From Crotophaga sulcirostris (taxonomy: Eukaryota; Chordata; Aves; Cuculiformes; Crotophagidae), in assembly GCA_013397455.1 (NCBI GenBank), contig VYZB01000056.1, positions 2,885,782 through 2,949,781 on the forward strand: a DNA stretch of 64,000 nucleotides, read 5' to 3'. Of this stretch, positions 1 to 9,560 are shown in pieces; position 1 is the first letter of the stretch; each line of letters begins with the position of its first letter. The position numbers and the translations under genes were made by a program. The notes below the pieces were generated by a model, which was not told the origin of the DNA, ran no database searches, and was given only the letters and a program-made list of their open reading frames with translations.

Positions 1-2362
1 AAGGGCAGATACTGCACATGTTGGCACGAGGCCAAGGAAGTCTGGTTAGAGCCATGCTGGAACAATGACATCTGGGGGAGCCAGACCTGTAGTTGGCTGT
101 CCACGGAGTGGTGCCAAAATAATGCAAGGAATAAGCCAGAGGAAACCCCTGCAGCACGCCTGTACCCTGGGTCTCTGTGTGGCTGCAGGATGAAAAAGCA
201 AGGGAAAAGGGAAAAGTGAAGCTGTTTTGATGGCTGGCATTACTGGATGTTGAGGCAGTGTGATAAAGCCCAGGTATATATCTCTTTTACACCTTCTGTG
301 AGATTTTTTCATCTGCACCCCAATTCCAGCTTATTTTTTCCATCCTTGTTTTTATTTCCTAACATCTCAAGTGACTTCTTTCTTACGTGATTAATATGCA
401 TTGTGAACTTACAGCCTGGAGTTTCACTTGTAGCTGGGAGCTGCATGGGAGCCAGAGGCAGGTGATGCTCTCTCTCTGACTCTGGCAGCCCTTTCTCTTA
501 CAGACTTCAGGGTGGAAAAAAACATTCTGTCTCCACTTGGACTCTATTTATTGCCACAGTGTGAGACTGATTAGGGGTGACACAGCTCACACGAGTCCAG
601 GTAATGCCTCATACGGTAGCAAGTGACCCAGAAACATCCTGGAAAAGTGCAGCCAAGGAAATAGCCCCTTGGAATAAGTCAGGGTGTTTGCAGGCATTAG
701 CTGTCTCTTGAGTCTTGGTGCCCTCTGTGATCGAGGAGAAGAGGATGGCTTCCCCGGCACTTTGGTCTTAGGCAACATCAATGCCTGTGCAGTCTGGTCA
801 CGGGCAGCCTCGTGGAGCTGATCTGTTGAAACGCCTGAAATATTCTTCTCTATCTGCAAGAAGCTGGCATTTTCATTTTGTTATCTCACGAATCTCTAAA
901 CGATGGTGCTGTAAAACAGCCCTAGGTTTTTCTTTGCCTCAGTGGCAGGGCTCCTTCCTGCAGTATTAATTGTCAATAAAAGTGAAAGGCTGGTGCCAGG
1001 GGAGATGGGGGGCACAGCGGTGTGCAGGGGGGCTCGCCTGCACTGCCTTCCCAGCACACTGAGCTCATTAGGCCCCACCACTGTGATAACACTCGCTTTA
1101 ATACACATCCTCGCAGTGTGCAGGAGATTGCAGACAAGGAGCCAATTCAGGAGCAGGAGGTATCTGCAAACACGCGCTGCTGGCTGGAGGCTCTCTGAGT
1201 CAGGTTCCTCCAGCAGAAAGAGGAAACTGCAGCACTTCCTATTTCCATCAGAATGGTGCTTTTTCTCTCATTTCAGTAAACTTGTCAATTAGTTGTCCGC
1301 GGAAAGCACTCCTTATATTTTACATCCCAGCAGTCAGGTTTGTGTTCTATTAACAGCTATTCCTGGGTGAGAGTTTGTCTTTGTCAACACATCCATCCAT
1401 GTCAGCACTCAAACAGCAGACGCTCCTACAGCTGGGAATGTGCATAAAAAGGGCATTTCGTGCTGGTTGAAGAAAGCTCGCAGCTCTCAGACAGAGTTTA
1501 AAGCAGAGTCATTTATAAAAGGCAAAGGTAATAAAACCAGCTTGGGTGCCTGGCCACAGCTTTCCTAATGAATCTGCTGTCTCCACTGTGGCTGGGGTTG
1601 TGCAATGCTGCATCCAGCCCCTGGACCTGCGCCGGCTGAGCAGCGACTTCCATGGCCGGGGGATGGCACTGAGATCCTAGCACTGGGAGGAGGAGGATGC
1701 TTGACTCCCAGTCAAGGAGTGTAAGCATGGTCATGTACCTCTTTATGAAGTCATTTCTGCAAGCACCACGGTGAGGGCAGTGGGGTGGGTGGTTCACGGT
1801 CTGCCTTGGGTGCAGGACTCTGAGCTGGCTTCCTGCAAACATCTGCCCTGCAGCTCCGCAGTGAGCAGGGTGGGAAGGGTTTGTGGTGCATGGTGGAGTC
1901 ACTGCTGTCCCTGTGCCATGCTGTGGCACCGTGCCGTAGCGTGGTGCCATGCTGTGGCAGCTCTGCCCTGTCCAGACAGCCCATCCCTCCAGAGTGACCA
2001 TGAGTAGGTGTGTGCCTCCGCTCCAGCACACACATAGGTCTCTCCTGCTTTGATGGGCACATGGGACATGGAGACCCCCCATCTGCCACGGTCAGACAGG
2101 CAGAACATGAATCTGATTTGGGACTGTCAACACTGCACTGCAGAAAGTAAAGAGATGGAGATGGAGTATGAACTTCTCCACTTGAAATCCAGAAAAATTC
2201 AGTTCTTTTCCACCACGGTTGTCAAACTATGGCACATGACTTTTTTCAAAGCCTGCTTATCTAACCTAGAGTACAGGGAAACTTGGAGCTCACTCCCACT
2301 GTGGGGATGATGCAGGGGTATTTGGGGCATTTGCATTTCCTAGTGGAGGGTGTTCTTCGTGG
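1..2362. other. Non-coding stretch, no gene seen
   Basis: No supported gene or interspersed repeat. Open frames here (up to 189 codons at 1513-2082 minus) have no recognisable domain and are rich in Cys, Trp, Pro and His, as expected from translated GC-rich non-coding DNA. A short imperfect duplication sits at 1914-1959, where tgccatgctgtggca occurs twice 31 bp apart. The part at 1240-1540 is AT-richer and is listed separately. Confidence 0.6.
1240..1540. promoter_or_regulatory. Candidate conserved non-coding element
   Basis: An AT-richer island with short homeodomain-like and T-rich words (tcaattagttg near 1284, ttataaaaggcaaaggtaataaaa near 1514, broken by other bases) between GC-richer flanks. 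Composition and word content resemble vertebrate enhancer-type elements. Conservation cannot be seen from one sequence, so this is inference only. Confidence 0.25.
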
Positions 2363-2500
2363 AATCATAGAATCATGGAATGGTTTGGGTTGGAAGGGAC
2401 CTCAAAGCCCATTCAGTTCCAACCCCCTGCCACGGGCAGGGACACCTCCCACTGGATCAGGGTGCTCAAAGCCCCATCCAACCTGGTCTTGAACACCTCC
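2363..2500 (-). mobile_element. CR1 LINE, 3' end fragment
   Basis: Reverse-strand CR1 starting with the octamer-type tail (aatcatagaatcatgg), followed by the diagnostic 3' UTR words ggtttgggttggaagggacc, gttccaaccccctgcc and cccactggatcagg, ending at cttgaacacctcc. About 138 bp survive, so the copy is strongly 5'-truncated and contains no coding sequence. It belongs to the same 3' UTR type (called type A here) as the copies at 20651, 27823, 31530, 33015, 38234, 50031 and 59957. The identification is secure; the 5' boundary is uncertain by about 20 bp. Confidence 0.93.
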
Positions 2501-5500
2501 TTATACAATCTAAAGTTGCCTTTGTAGAGGCAGCATGTGCTGGCCACAGTATGGTTTGGCTCAGCCATTGGTGTAGTCGTAGTAAAGAACATACTTTTAA
2601 GGAAAAGAACACAACTGCAGGGCTCGGTATTGCCTGTCCACAGCACCATGCTGCATCTCAGATTGGCTGCTGTGTTTTGACCTGCACTGCAATGCTCTTG
2701 GTGACTGGCAGGCTTCTGCTGGCCCTCCAGAAATAGGGCTGCTGGCCACATCGTGCAGGATGAGAGCTGAGACCCAGGCCAGCTCTTTGTCCACTCCCTC
2801 CCACCCCAGCAGGGAGCTCCAAGCAAGGAGGGGTCTGCAAAGGATCACTGTTTAGCTAAGAGGAACTAGTAAAAAGCAACACTGGCAATCTTTTGAGCTA
2901 CGTTTCTGAATCATCGCTGCACATGTTTTCTTTCTATAAAAAGAAACCACAGACAGATTTGAAATTGTCAGTGTCTTCTTTGCCCAGCTAAAATTCAAAG
3001 ATTTTTCCAGTTCTTGCAAGAAAGAAGGAATGTGTGGGTTTCCTAAAGACAGGATTTTTTGTGTCCCAACAATACAACGAAAAATTAGAGTGCAGTGTGC
3101 ACTGAACACCTTAAAGAAGACATGTTCATGTGCGTGAGAAAAAGCACATCTACAAGAATCACACTGGCTTCGCACATCTGAACTCGTTTGACTTAGGGCG
3201 AACACTGCCCCGATTCCAACGTGCGGTGTCTGAAGCACAGGGTATGCTCTTCTCCCCACTGTCCCACCTGCGCTGCTCATGTGAACTGGGGCTACTGCAG
3301 CGTGAGCTGCCATGCAGGACCCTCCTAATGAGAATGTGTGTAAGACAAGGACTCAAGGCAGGATTTCCAAGTGTGTGACCTAGAAGCACAAGTCTCATTT
3401 ATATTCATGAGACTTGGGCGCTTCTGAAAATCACACCTGAACCCATTCATCTGTGTATAGGAATAAGACATTAGTTGACATTAGAAAGGACCTCTCCCTT
3501 CAGCTAAGGCTTCCAGCAAAGAGGAACTGGGTTGCTCTACAAGAGGTGGCTGGAAAACCATTTGATTTCACACTCAGATGGTAACAGCAAGGTGACTCAA
3601 GAAGGGCAGGAAAGGGAGCGGAGGAGGATGGGGTGGGCAGGTGGTGATGCTCTGCTCCGTCTCCCTCTGAAGGATCCCAGCGAGGAGAGGGCTTGAGCTG
3701 CGGGGACTGGTCTTGCCCACGGGTATCTGGCACAGTATGAACCTGCTTGGCCATGCTTGGCCACCTCCTCACTTTCCCCTTGTTGAGCTGTTTCTGCATG
3801 CTCTGGATGCAGAAAGCAGGGTGAGAGTTGTGTACCTGGTGCTGCCAGGTGTTCCCTGTGGGACTGGGGATGGTGTCACCCCACCAGGTGAGCACAGGCT
3901 ATGCTGATGCCCACCCATACTGTGTGCCCTGCCACTGCCCCACTCGCCCATCGCTTGGAGAAGGTGCCTGAAAGTCAAAATCAGTACTGGCACTTTGGAA
4001 AAAAAAATATGAGAGCTCTTCCCAGGGTGGCATGTTTTTTTAAAATGGGAACAAAATTGACCACTTGTATGTGGAAGTGTTTATTTTCTTTTATTTTCCT
4101 TCTTGTTGGTGCTTGTGCAGCAGCCTGGGCAGCAGCAGCTCCTGGCCAGGTCACGGTGGAGGTGGCCAGGCTGCTCTCCAGCCCCTCCAAGCTGAGGTTT
4201 CAGCCTTAGTTCCTATTACAAATTCTATGGGACAAATCAACATCTTCCCATTAGGAAGTGATGACAAACCAGTCCATTTGGGGTGATTAATTGACATCTT
4301 AAATTAATCACGAGCACTCGTCTTAATGCTGTGACTCAAGATATTAACTGTTCCACCAGCCGCATGAGAAAGAACAGAGACCATTACAAAGGGCATTTGT
4401 CAAACAGTCACTTACACAGCCATTGTGGTGGCTGAAAAAAGGTCAAATGACTTTGTTATTGTTAAGTAGAGAGCAGACCGAAACCCCTAATTCCTTACTA
4501 TGTGTTTAATGTGCCAGTTAAGTAGTGGTAATTGGCAGCAGCTGTGCCCTGGAACCAATGGGTTCTTACTGGAGTAGGAAGCCCTAATGTGCTAAATGGT
4601 GCAGTGTTGCTTTCAGGGGTGGGTTTTTATAAAGCAGGGAAGGGAAGCCTGGAAGGGAAAAGCAAATCCCAGGGAGCTGAAGATGCTGGGGTCAGCTGGC
4701 AGTGATAAGGAGGAAGCAGGTAAGAATTGAGTTTGTGCTGGTTTGGAAATTTAAAAAATCAATAGACAAATCAAAATGCAATTTGCATGGAGGTTGATGC
4801 AGTGGTGATGATAAACTGCTAGGGGTGAGGGCAATTGATGCCTGTATCCCTGGTGCTGCTGGGTGACTGAGGATGAACAGCCAGGGTTGGGGCTGAATGC
4901 AGTGCTGTGCCCTGGCTATGGGAGGGTGCTGGTCTCCCCAGCTGGGGCTGGTGAAGGAAGGCACCTCATGGGGGGCTGCACTGGGTGCTCTGCACCCTCA
5001 GCTCCTGTGTGCTGTGGTGTCTCCTTCGTCTCCAGGTGCTATGGGGGATGTGTCCTGTCCCTACAGTTGGAGTAACTCTCCTGGCCAAGGAGACGAGGGA
5101 AGCAGAGATGATGTGTGTCTGCAAAAAAGTATTTGTCTCAGGCTGGAAACAAGCTATCTGCAATGAAGAGAGAGTGGTCATGTCCTTCTCCTGACCTGGC
5201 AGGTGGCACGCAGACCAAATGCTCTGGTTGTGCCTTGCTCTGTATTGGGAAAAGCTGATGTGGTAGGGGCCTTGGAGAGTCCAGCAGAGGATGTAGTGGT
5301 TCGTAGAGGGCTCAAAACTGGGATCCCTGTAGCTTTTTCTCCTTGGGTAGAGGTTGTGCAGAGGGTAGCTCTGTCTGGTGAGGTCTCATGCTACGTGAGG
5401 CCTGGGCTAGAGTTGCTGTTCAACGTGGGATTCCCTTTCTTCAGCCTCTGAGGAGTTTCCTGGCTCTGCAGATGTGTCTTCTGGGAGCACAGAAATGCCA

Positions 5501-6214
5501 CCTCAGCATCTTCCAGAAGGCTGTAGCTTTTTGGAAGCGCAGGGATGCTCAGCATGTGGACCTGCTCCTGGCTCTGATCCAGTTTTTAACCCCTCCTTGC
5601 TCCAGGCCAAACCATGCAAGCATTAGACTGTGGGGAGCGACGGTGTCAGCCGGTGTCGGGCTGTTTCTGGCTCAGATGGGTGGTTGCCTAAGGGTTTCAG
5701 CCCTGTTTCCAGGCACACCAAGTTTGAACAGCTTTGGATAAACAACTGATCTTCCAGGTGTGGAGTGAGCAAAATCTCTTGTTTGCTCCTGGGACTGTGG
5801 CTTTTCCTGCCCAGGGAGCAGAGTGAGATGCGCAGCTGAGATAATCTCTGCTGGAGGCAGGTCAGGAATGCTGTGCAAACTCTGAACATCAGCAGTGCTC
5901 CTGCCTGTAAAGGCACAGGCTGGAGCTGCTCTTGCCCATCCAGGCTGCTTTGCCCAGAGCAACCTGCCTGTAGCCTGGGCCACCTCTGGTATGGTTGCTG
6001 ATGTGTCCCAGTGCCATGGCTGGGGACTGGGAGCTGCAGCTGGAACCTCTTGGCCCATGTAGTGGTACCAGAAACCACCTCCCATGGGAGGGCACCTCTC
6101 CATGCCAGCCCTGTCCTGAGAAGCAGCAGCGTGCTCAATCTGTTGGTGCTTCTGCCCTGGCAGATCATGGTGTCTGCAGGTGGTGGGTGGCTGGAGGACC
6201 TCGGGGCCATGGAA
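2501..6214. other. Non-coding stretch, no gene seen
   Basis: No gene, RNA gene or further interspersed repeat recognised. Open frames up to 202 codons (5672-6280 minus) lack domains. GC-rich sequence predominates except for the AT-rich island at 4205-4570 listed separately. Confidence 0.55.
4205..4570. promoter_or_regulatory. Candidate conserved element with TAAT inverted repeat
   Basis: AT-rich island with no long open frame. It contains an exact 10-bp inverted repeat: gtgattaatt at 4283-4292 and aattaatcac at 4302-4311, spaced by 9 bp. Further homeodomain-type words follow (taattggcag near 4530, gtttaatg near 4505). Such paired TAAT sites are typical of homeodomain-bound enhancers. The function is inference; the inverted repeat is directly visible. 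Confidence 0.35.
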
Positions 6215-6605
6215 GATGATCAAGATACTGGAGTGTGTCCAGAGGAGAGAAACGAAGATGGTGAAGGGGCTGAAGCACAAACCCTATGATGAGCGACTGA
6301 GGGAGCTGGGGCTGTTTAGCCTGGAGAAGAGGAGGCTCAGGGGAGACCTTATTGCTCTCTACAACTGCCTAAAAGGAGGCTGTAGTCAGGCAGGGGTTGG
6401 TCTCTTCTCTCAGGTGACCAGTGACAGAACAAGAGGACATGGACTCAAGCTTTATCAGGGGAGGTTTAGGCTTGATATTAGGAAAAAATTCTTCACTGAA
6501 CAGGTGACTGGCCATTGGAATGTGCTGCCTGAGGAGGAGGTGGAGTCGCCGTCACTGGGGGTGTCTAAGAGGAGATGGGATGAGGCACTTAGTGCCATGG
6601 TTTAG
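6215..6605 (+). pseudogene. CR1 ORF2 reverse transcriptase, C-terminal remnant
   Basis: About 130 codons of uninterrupted homology to the C-terminal region of the CR1 ORF2 protein, which downstream of the polymerase domain has the conserved order '[16 protein letters not shown]', '[13 protein letters not shown]', '[14 protein letters not shown]' and 'ESPSL'. All of these are present in order. The endonuclease, the polymerase catalytic motifs and the start are absent, so it cannot encode an active enzyme. The lack of stops is notable for an old insertion but can arise by chance over this length. The native stop appears to be the TAG after 'LSAMV'. Confidence 0.85.
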
Positions 6606-6682
6606 AAGATGAGTTGCTGTTAGTGTTGGGTTATAGGTTGGACTCAATCTCAAAGGTCCTTTCCAACCTTGTAATACTGTGA
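6215..6682 (+). mobile_element. CR1 LINE, 3' portion with ORF2 C-terminus
   Basis: Plus-strand CR1 of about 470 bp. It begins within the reverse-transcriptase ORF (ctggagtgtgtccagaggag) and runs through a short 3' UTR to ggtcctttccaacctt and a degraded tail (gtaatactgtga). One frame, entered from upstream sequence, stays open to the TAG at 6603-6605. It reads the characteristic C-terminal words of CR1 ORF2 ([38 protein letters not shown]). The tail lacks clean ATTCTATG repeats, so the copy is fairly old. Its 3' UTR type differs from type A. Confidence 0.95.
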
Positions 6683-7240
6683 AGCACAGGGCAGAGCTGT
6701 GCTGTGGAGCAGCTCTGCCTCACTGGCATCCGGTGGGTTGAGCACCTTGGCTTAGTGGCTGTGAAGCAGGATTAGCAAACAGTCCTCTCCTGCAGCTGGC
6801 TGGAAACCTCTGCCTTGTAGCCGGGAGCCATCATTTCCCTCTGTGAATCTGGAGTCTTAATTTTTGAGTGCTTGGAATATTTATTTTTTTATGTTGCTTA
6901 CTGACACCAGGAAGGGGAAATGAGTAAATCTTTATGCACTTTTAATCACCTGTTAGTGGAGGAGCTGCAGGGCACTGTTGCTTGACATCTGGAGATGGAA
7001 AACTGAGGCTGGCTTTGCCAGGGAGAGGAGGCTGGCACAGGTGCTGGGTGGGAGCCTGCGGAAGAGGCACAGGGCAGCACCCTGGGCCAGAGTGAGACAG
7101 CAGCTAGGAGTGCTTTGATGGGATTGTGTCTAGGAAAGGATGATAAAACAGCTTTTTCCATGGCATGGAAGGGGAGCTGCTGTTCCTGGCCTCCCTGGGG
7201 GCTGTGTTGGTGTGGCTGAGCTGCAGGCAGGGCTCCCTGT
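6683..7240. other. Non-coding spacer between two CR1 copies
   Basis: No gene seen. A T-rich, AT-rich patch occurs at about 6850-6960. No tail or target duplication could be assigned. Confidence 0.5.
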
Positions 7241-7526
7241 GCCTGGGCATCTTGGCCTGTATCAGAAAGAGTGTGGCCAGCAGGAGCAGGGAAGGGACTG
7301 CTGGACTCAGCACTGGTGAGGCCATAACTTGAATCCAGGGTTCAGTTTTGGGCCCCTCAGTACAAGAAGGATGTTGAGGAGCTGGAGCGCCCCCAGAGAA
7401 GGGGAGCAGAGCTGAGGGAGGAGCTGGACAAGAGGGGTTCTGGGAGTGGTTGAGGGACCTGAGATTGTTTAGCCTGTAGAAAAGGAGGTTGAGGGGAGAC
7501 CTTATCACCGCCTACAACTCCCTGGC
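7241..7526 (+). mobile_element. CR1 LINE, internal ORF2 fragment lacking its 3' end
   Basis: Plus-strand CR1 internal sequence: ggcatcttggcctgtatcag, gtggccagcaggagcaggga, cagcactggtgaggcc, gttttgggcccctcagtaca, gaaggatgttgaggagctgg, then gtttagcctgtagaaaagga and gacc...ccgcctacaactcc. It stops before the 3' UTR, so unlike ordinary CR1 insertions it lacks the tail, implying later deletion or rearrangement. Several codons are disrupted (a stop lies within the 'FSLEKRR' block). Confidence 0.88.
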
Positions 7527-7619
7527 AGTGACCTTGAACAGCATAGGTAGCAACCTTGTGCATCCATTGCCTCCTCTTTGAAAGGAGAGGAACTTAAAGA
7601 AAAGGAAGGGTCTTCCAGG

Positions 7620-7860
7620 GGAAGCTTCATTTAATCAACGTCCTTGAAAGCCTTAGTTTGAGGGTCTTAAAGTGTTATGGTGTTATCATTAATAAGGAGA
7701 GAATTTAAAGTGAAACAGCTGACAGGTGCAATAGAATAGCAGCCACTTTAATATCCTTCATTTCTTTTTGTACCGAAAATCCCTGTCAGTCTCTAGTGAG
7801 GAACAAGGAGAATTTATGATGAAAAATCAAAGATGTCCATGAAAATCAAGGATGAGATCA
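7620..7860. promoter_or_regulatory. Candidate conserved non-coding element
   Basis: AT-rich block directly following the truncated CR1. Words such as catttaatcaacg, ggtgttatcattaataagg and the E-box plus TGACAG-type word cagctgacaggtg (7718-7730) are the kind seen in developmental enhancers. No open frame. Inference only. Confidence 0.28.
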
Positions 7861-8284
7861 GTGGGCTGATGGATGACTGGCACATGAGTGCCCATTGCTG
7901 CTGAGGCACGCTTGGCAGGGGATGGGTTCTAATTTCCTGCACAGAATTGCAATGCCACCCTCTTCCCTTGCTGCTTTTGTTTAAACACAGGTATGTACTG
8001 GGGCACTCTTCTTGGGCAGCTTTGCTCCCTCCACTGTTGTCCCTTCAGTTTTGGGGAAGGTGCAGCCAGACCTGCACCAGCTTCTGGCCGCACGGATGCT
8101 TCCATGATCCCTGGAGGCATCTCGCCACCCCTTGGCAGATGTGAGTCTGAGTGACCCATGAGCAATTGTTGGCCCTTGGCTCTGCTCCTTGAGCCTGTTG
8201 TCCCCATACGCTGTGGGGTCAGTGTGGTGCCTGAGCACAGAGCAGCTCCTGGTGCCCCTGCACACCCCAGCTCTGGGAGCCACT

Positions 8285-8840
8285 TGCACCAGCAGTAATT
8301 AAGGCGTTTGTAGTAGCGCTAATGCTGTTCCACTTAATGGCATAGGAGATAAATGCCCAATGCACAAAGGGAGTTTCTTGCTTCGTAGCCCCGTTCAAAA
8401 GAAGATTTCTTTTAACTAATCTAATAATGGCAGTGATAAATACTGTTTACCAGGCAGCTCTGCTGCCTGCAGAGCCTGCGGGATGCTGAGCTGGTGCTGG
8501 CTTGTGTGGCAGTTTGTTGGGGTGGCCCCAGTGTTAGGACTGGTTGTCCCCTGTGCCCCCCTGGCACTTCCTGTGCCACGTGGGTCCCCTGTCCTGGGCA
8601 GCAGTGACCGATGCTGTGCTGGGGCAGTGATGCTGGGGATGTGTGCTCGCAGCTAATTAGCAGCCCCGCAAAGTTCATCAATAATAGATCTTGTGGCGGC
8701 AGCTGATTGCTGGCTCGCAGCGGGTGGGCACGGGGTGGTAAATCAGCCTGATTGATTGTTGACCACTCCATTTTTTTCCAGCAGTAATTTAAAGCAATTA
8801 AAAAGCCTCCCTCAGAAATTACTAAGGTAAATAATGCCCC
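8285..8840. promoter_or_regulatory. Candidate conserved non-coding elements (two blocks)
   Basis: Two AT-rich blocks (8285-8450 and 8640-8840) flank a GC-rich middle. The second holds an exact 10-bp palindrome gctaattagc (8652-8661), a classical homeodomain-type site, then ttcatcaataatagatc, cctgattgattgttgacc and a run of TAAT words near 8785-8825. Regulatory meaning is inferred from motif density. Confidence 0.33.
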
Positions 8841-9394
8841 CATGGAGCTGGATGCAGCAGAGATCCCCCCTGAGAGTGGGGCTCACTGGGAGTGGGCTGA
8901 GGCTCCTGGGATGCCCTGGCCAAGCAGGGATGTTGGCCACCCCTGAGGTCCTGCTGGACATGTGGTGGGAACCCAGGGATGAGGCTACAGCTCCTGGATG
9001 GGCACTGTGGTGTGGTACCCAAAGTAGTTGTGTGCACACGCATGTTTGCAGCACGTGAAGTGTGCTGCTGCTTGTGCAAAACCTGCCCCTCTTTAGGTAG
9101 GACTAGATGTGTGGGAAAGGGGGCAGAAAGTCTCAGGATTTCTTGGTGCTGGGAGCAGCCCTGGGGAACCTGGGGTGTTTGTAGGAAAACCCCAGGAGGT
9201 GCTGGCTGAGGGAGCTTTGCTCAATGGCATGAGGTCATTTCTAGTGAGTTGGCCATGCTGGGACAAAACCCCAGTGGGGAATGTGGAACCAGTGCTAAGT
9301 TTCCACTATACTGATCTTGAAGTGGGCATGGCTAAGCTTCCAAATTAAATCTTTGACTCTTGGAGTAAAAAGTACCTAAATACTGGATTTTCCC

Positions 9395-9560
9395 TTTAAT
9401 AGGAACTGTGCCCAGCCCTTCTGCTGCAGCTCCTGTTTTAATTGCACAGTCTATCAATCTTGCTACTGTGGTATAAATAGAGGTTACTTCACCCATGAAG
9501 GGTGATTATCTTTTATGAGTGTAAAAGATCTATAACTCATGAGGTGCAATGGGAAGAAAG
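9395..9560. promoter_or_regulatory. Candidate conserved non-coding element
   Basis: Short AT-rich block with tttaattgcacag, ctatcaatcttgctac, the TATA-like word ggtataaatag and a partial duplication of the word ttatgagtgtaaaagatct against its neighbourhood. No start site, CpG island or downstream exon supports calling a promoter. Confidence 0.22.

Larger units (their letters stand above)
7527..9560. other. Non-coding stretch with several AT-rich islands
   Basis: No gene recognised. Islands at 7620-7860, 8285-8450, 8640-8840 and 9395-9560 are listed separately; between them the sequence is GC-rich without recognised repeats. Confidence 0.5.

Noticed and set aside
1513..2082. 189-codon minus-strand open frame
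   Set aside because: Composition typical of translated GC-rich DNA, overlapped by other frames of similar length on both strands, no recognised family.
5623..6280. Two overlapping ~200-codon minus-strand frames
   Set aside because: Overlapping frames in the same region with no homology; they end at the edge of a CR1 copy. Chance frames in GC-rich sequence.
9470..9480. TATA-like word ggtataaatag
   Set aside because: No CpG island, initiator or downstream exon; single TATA-like words are expected by chance in AT-rich DNA.
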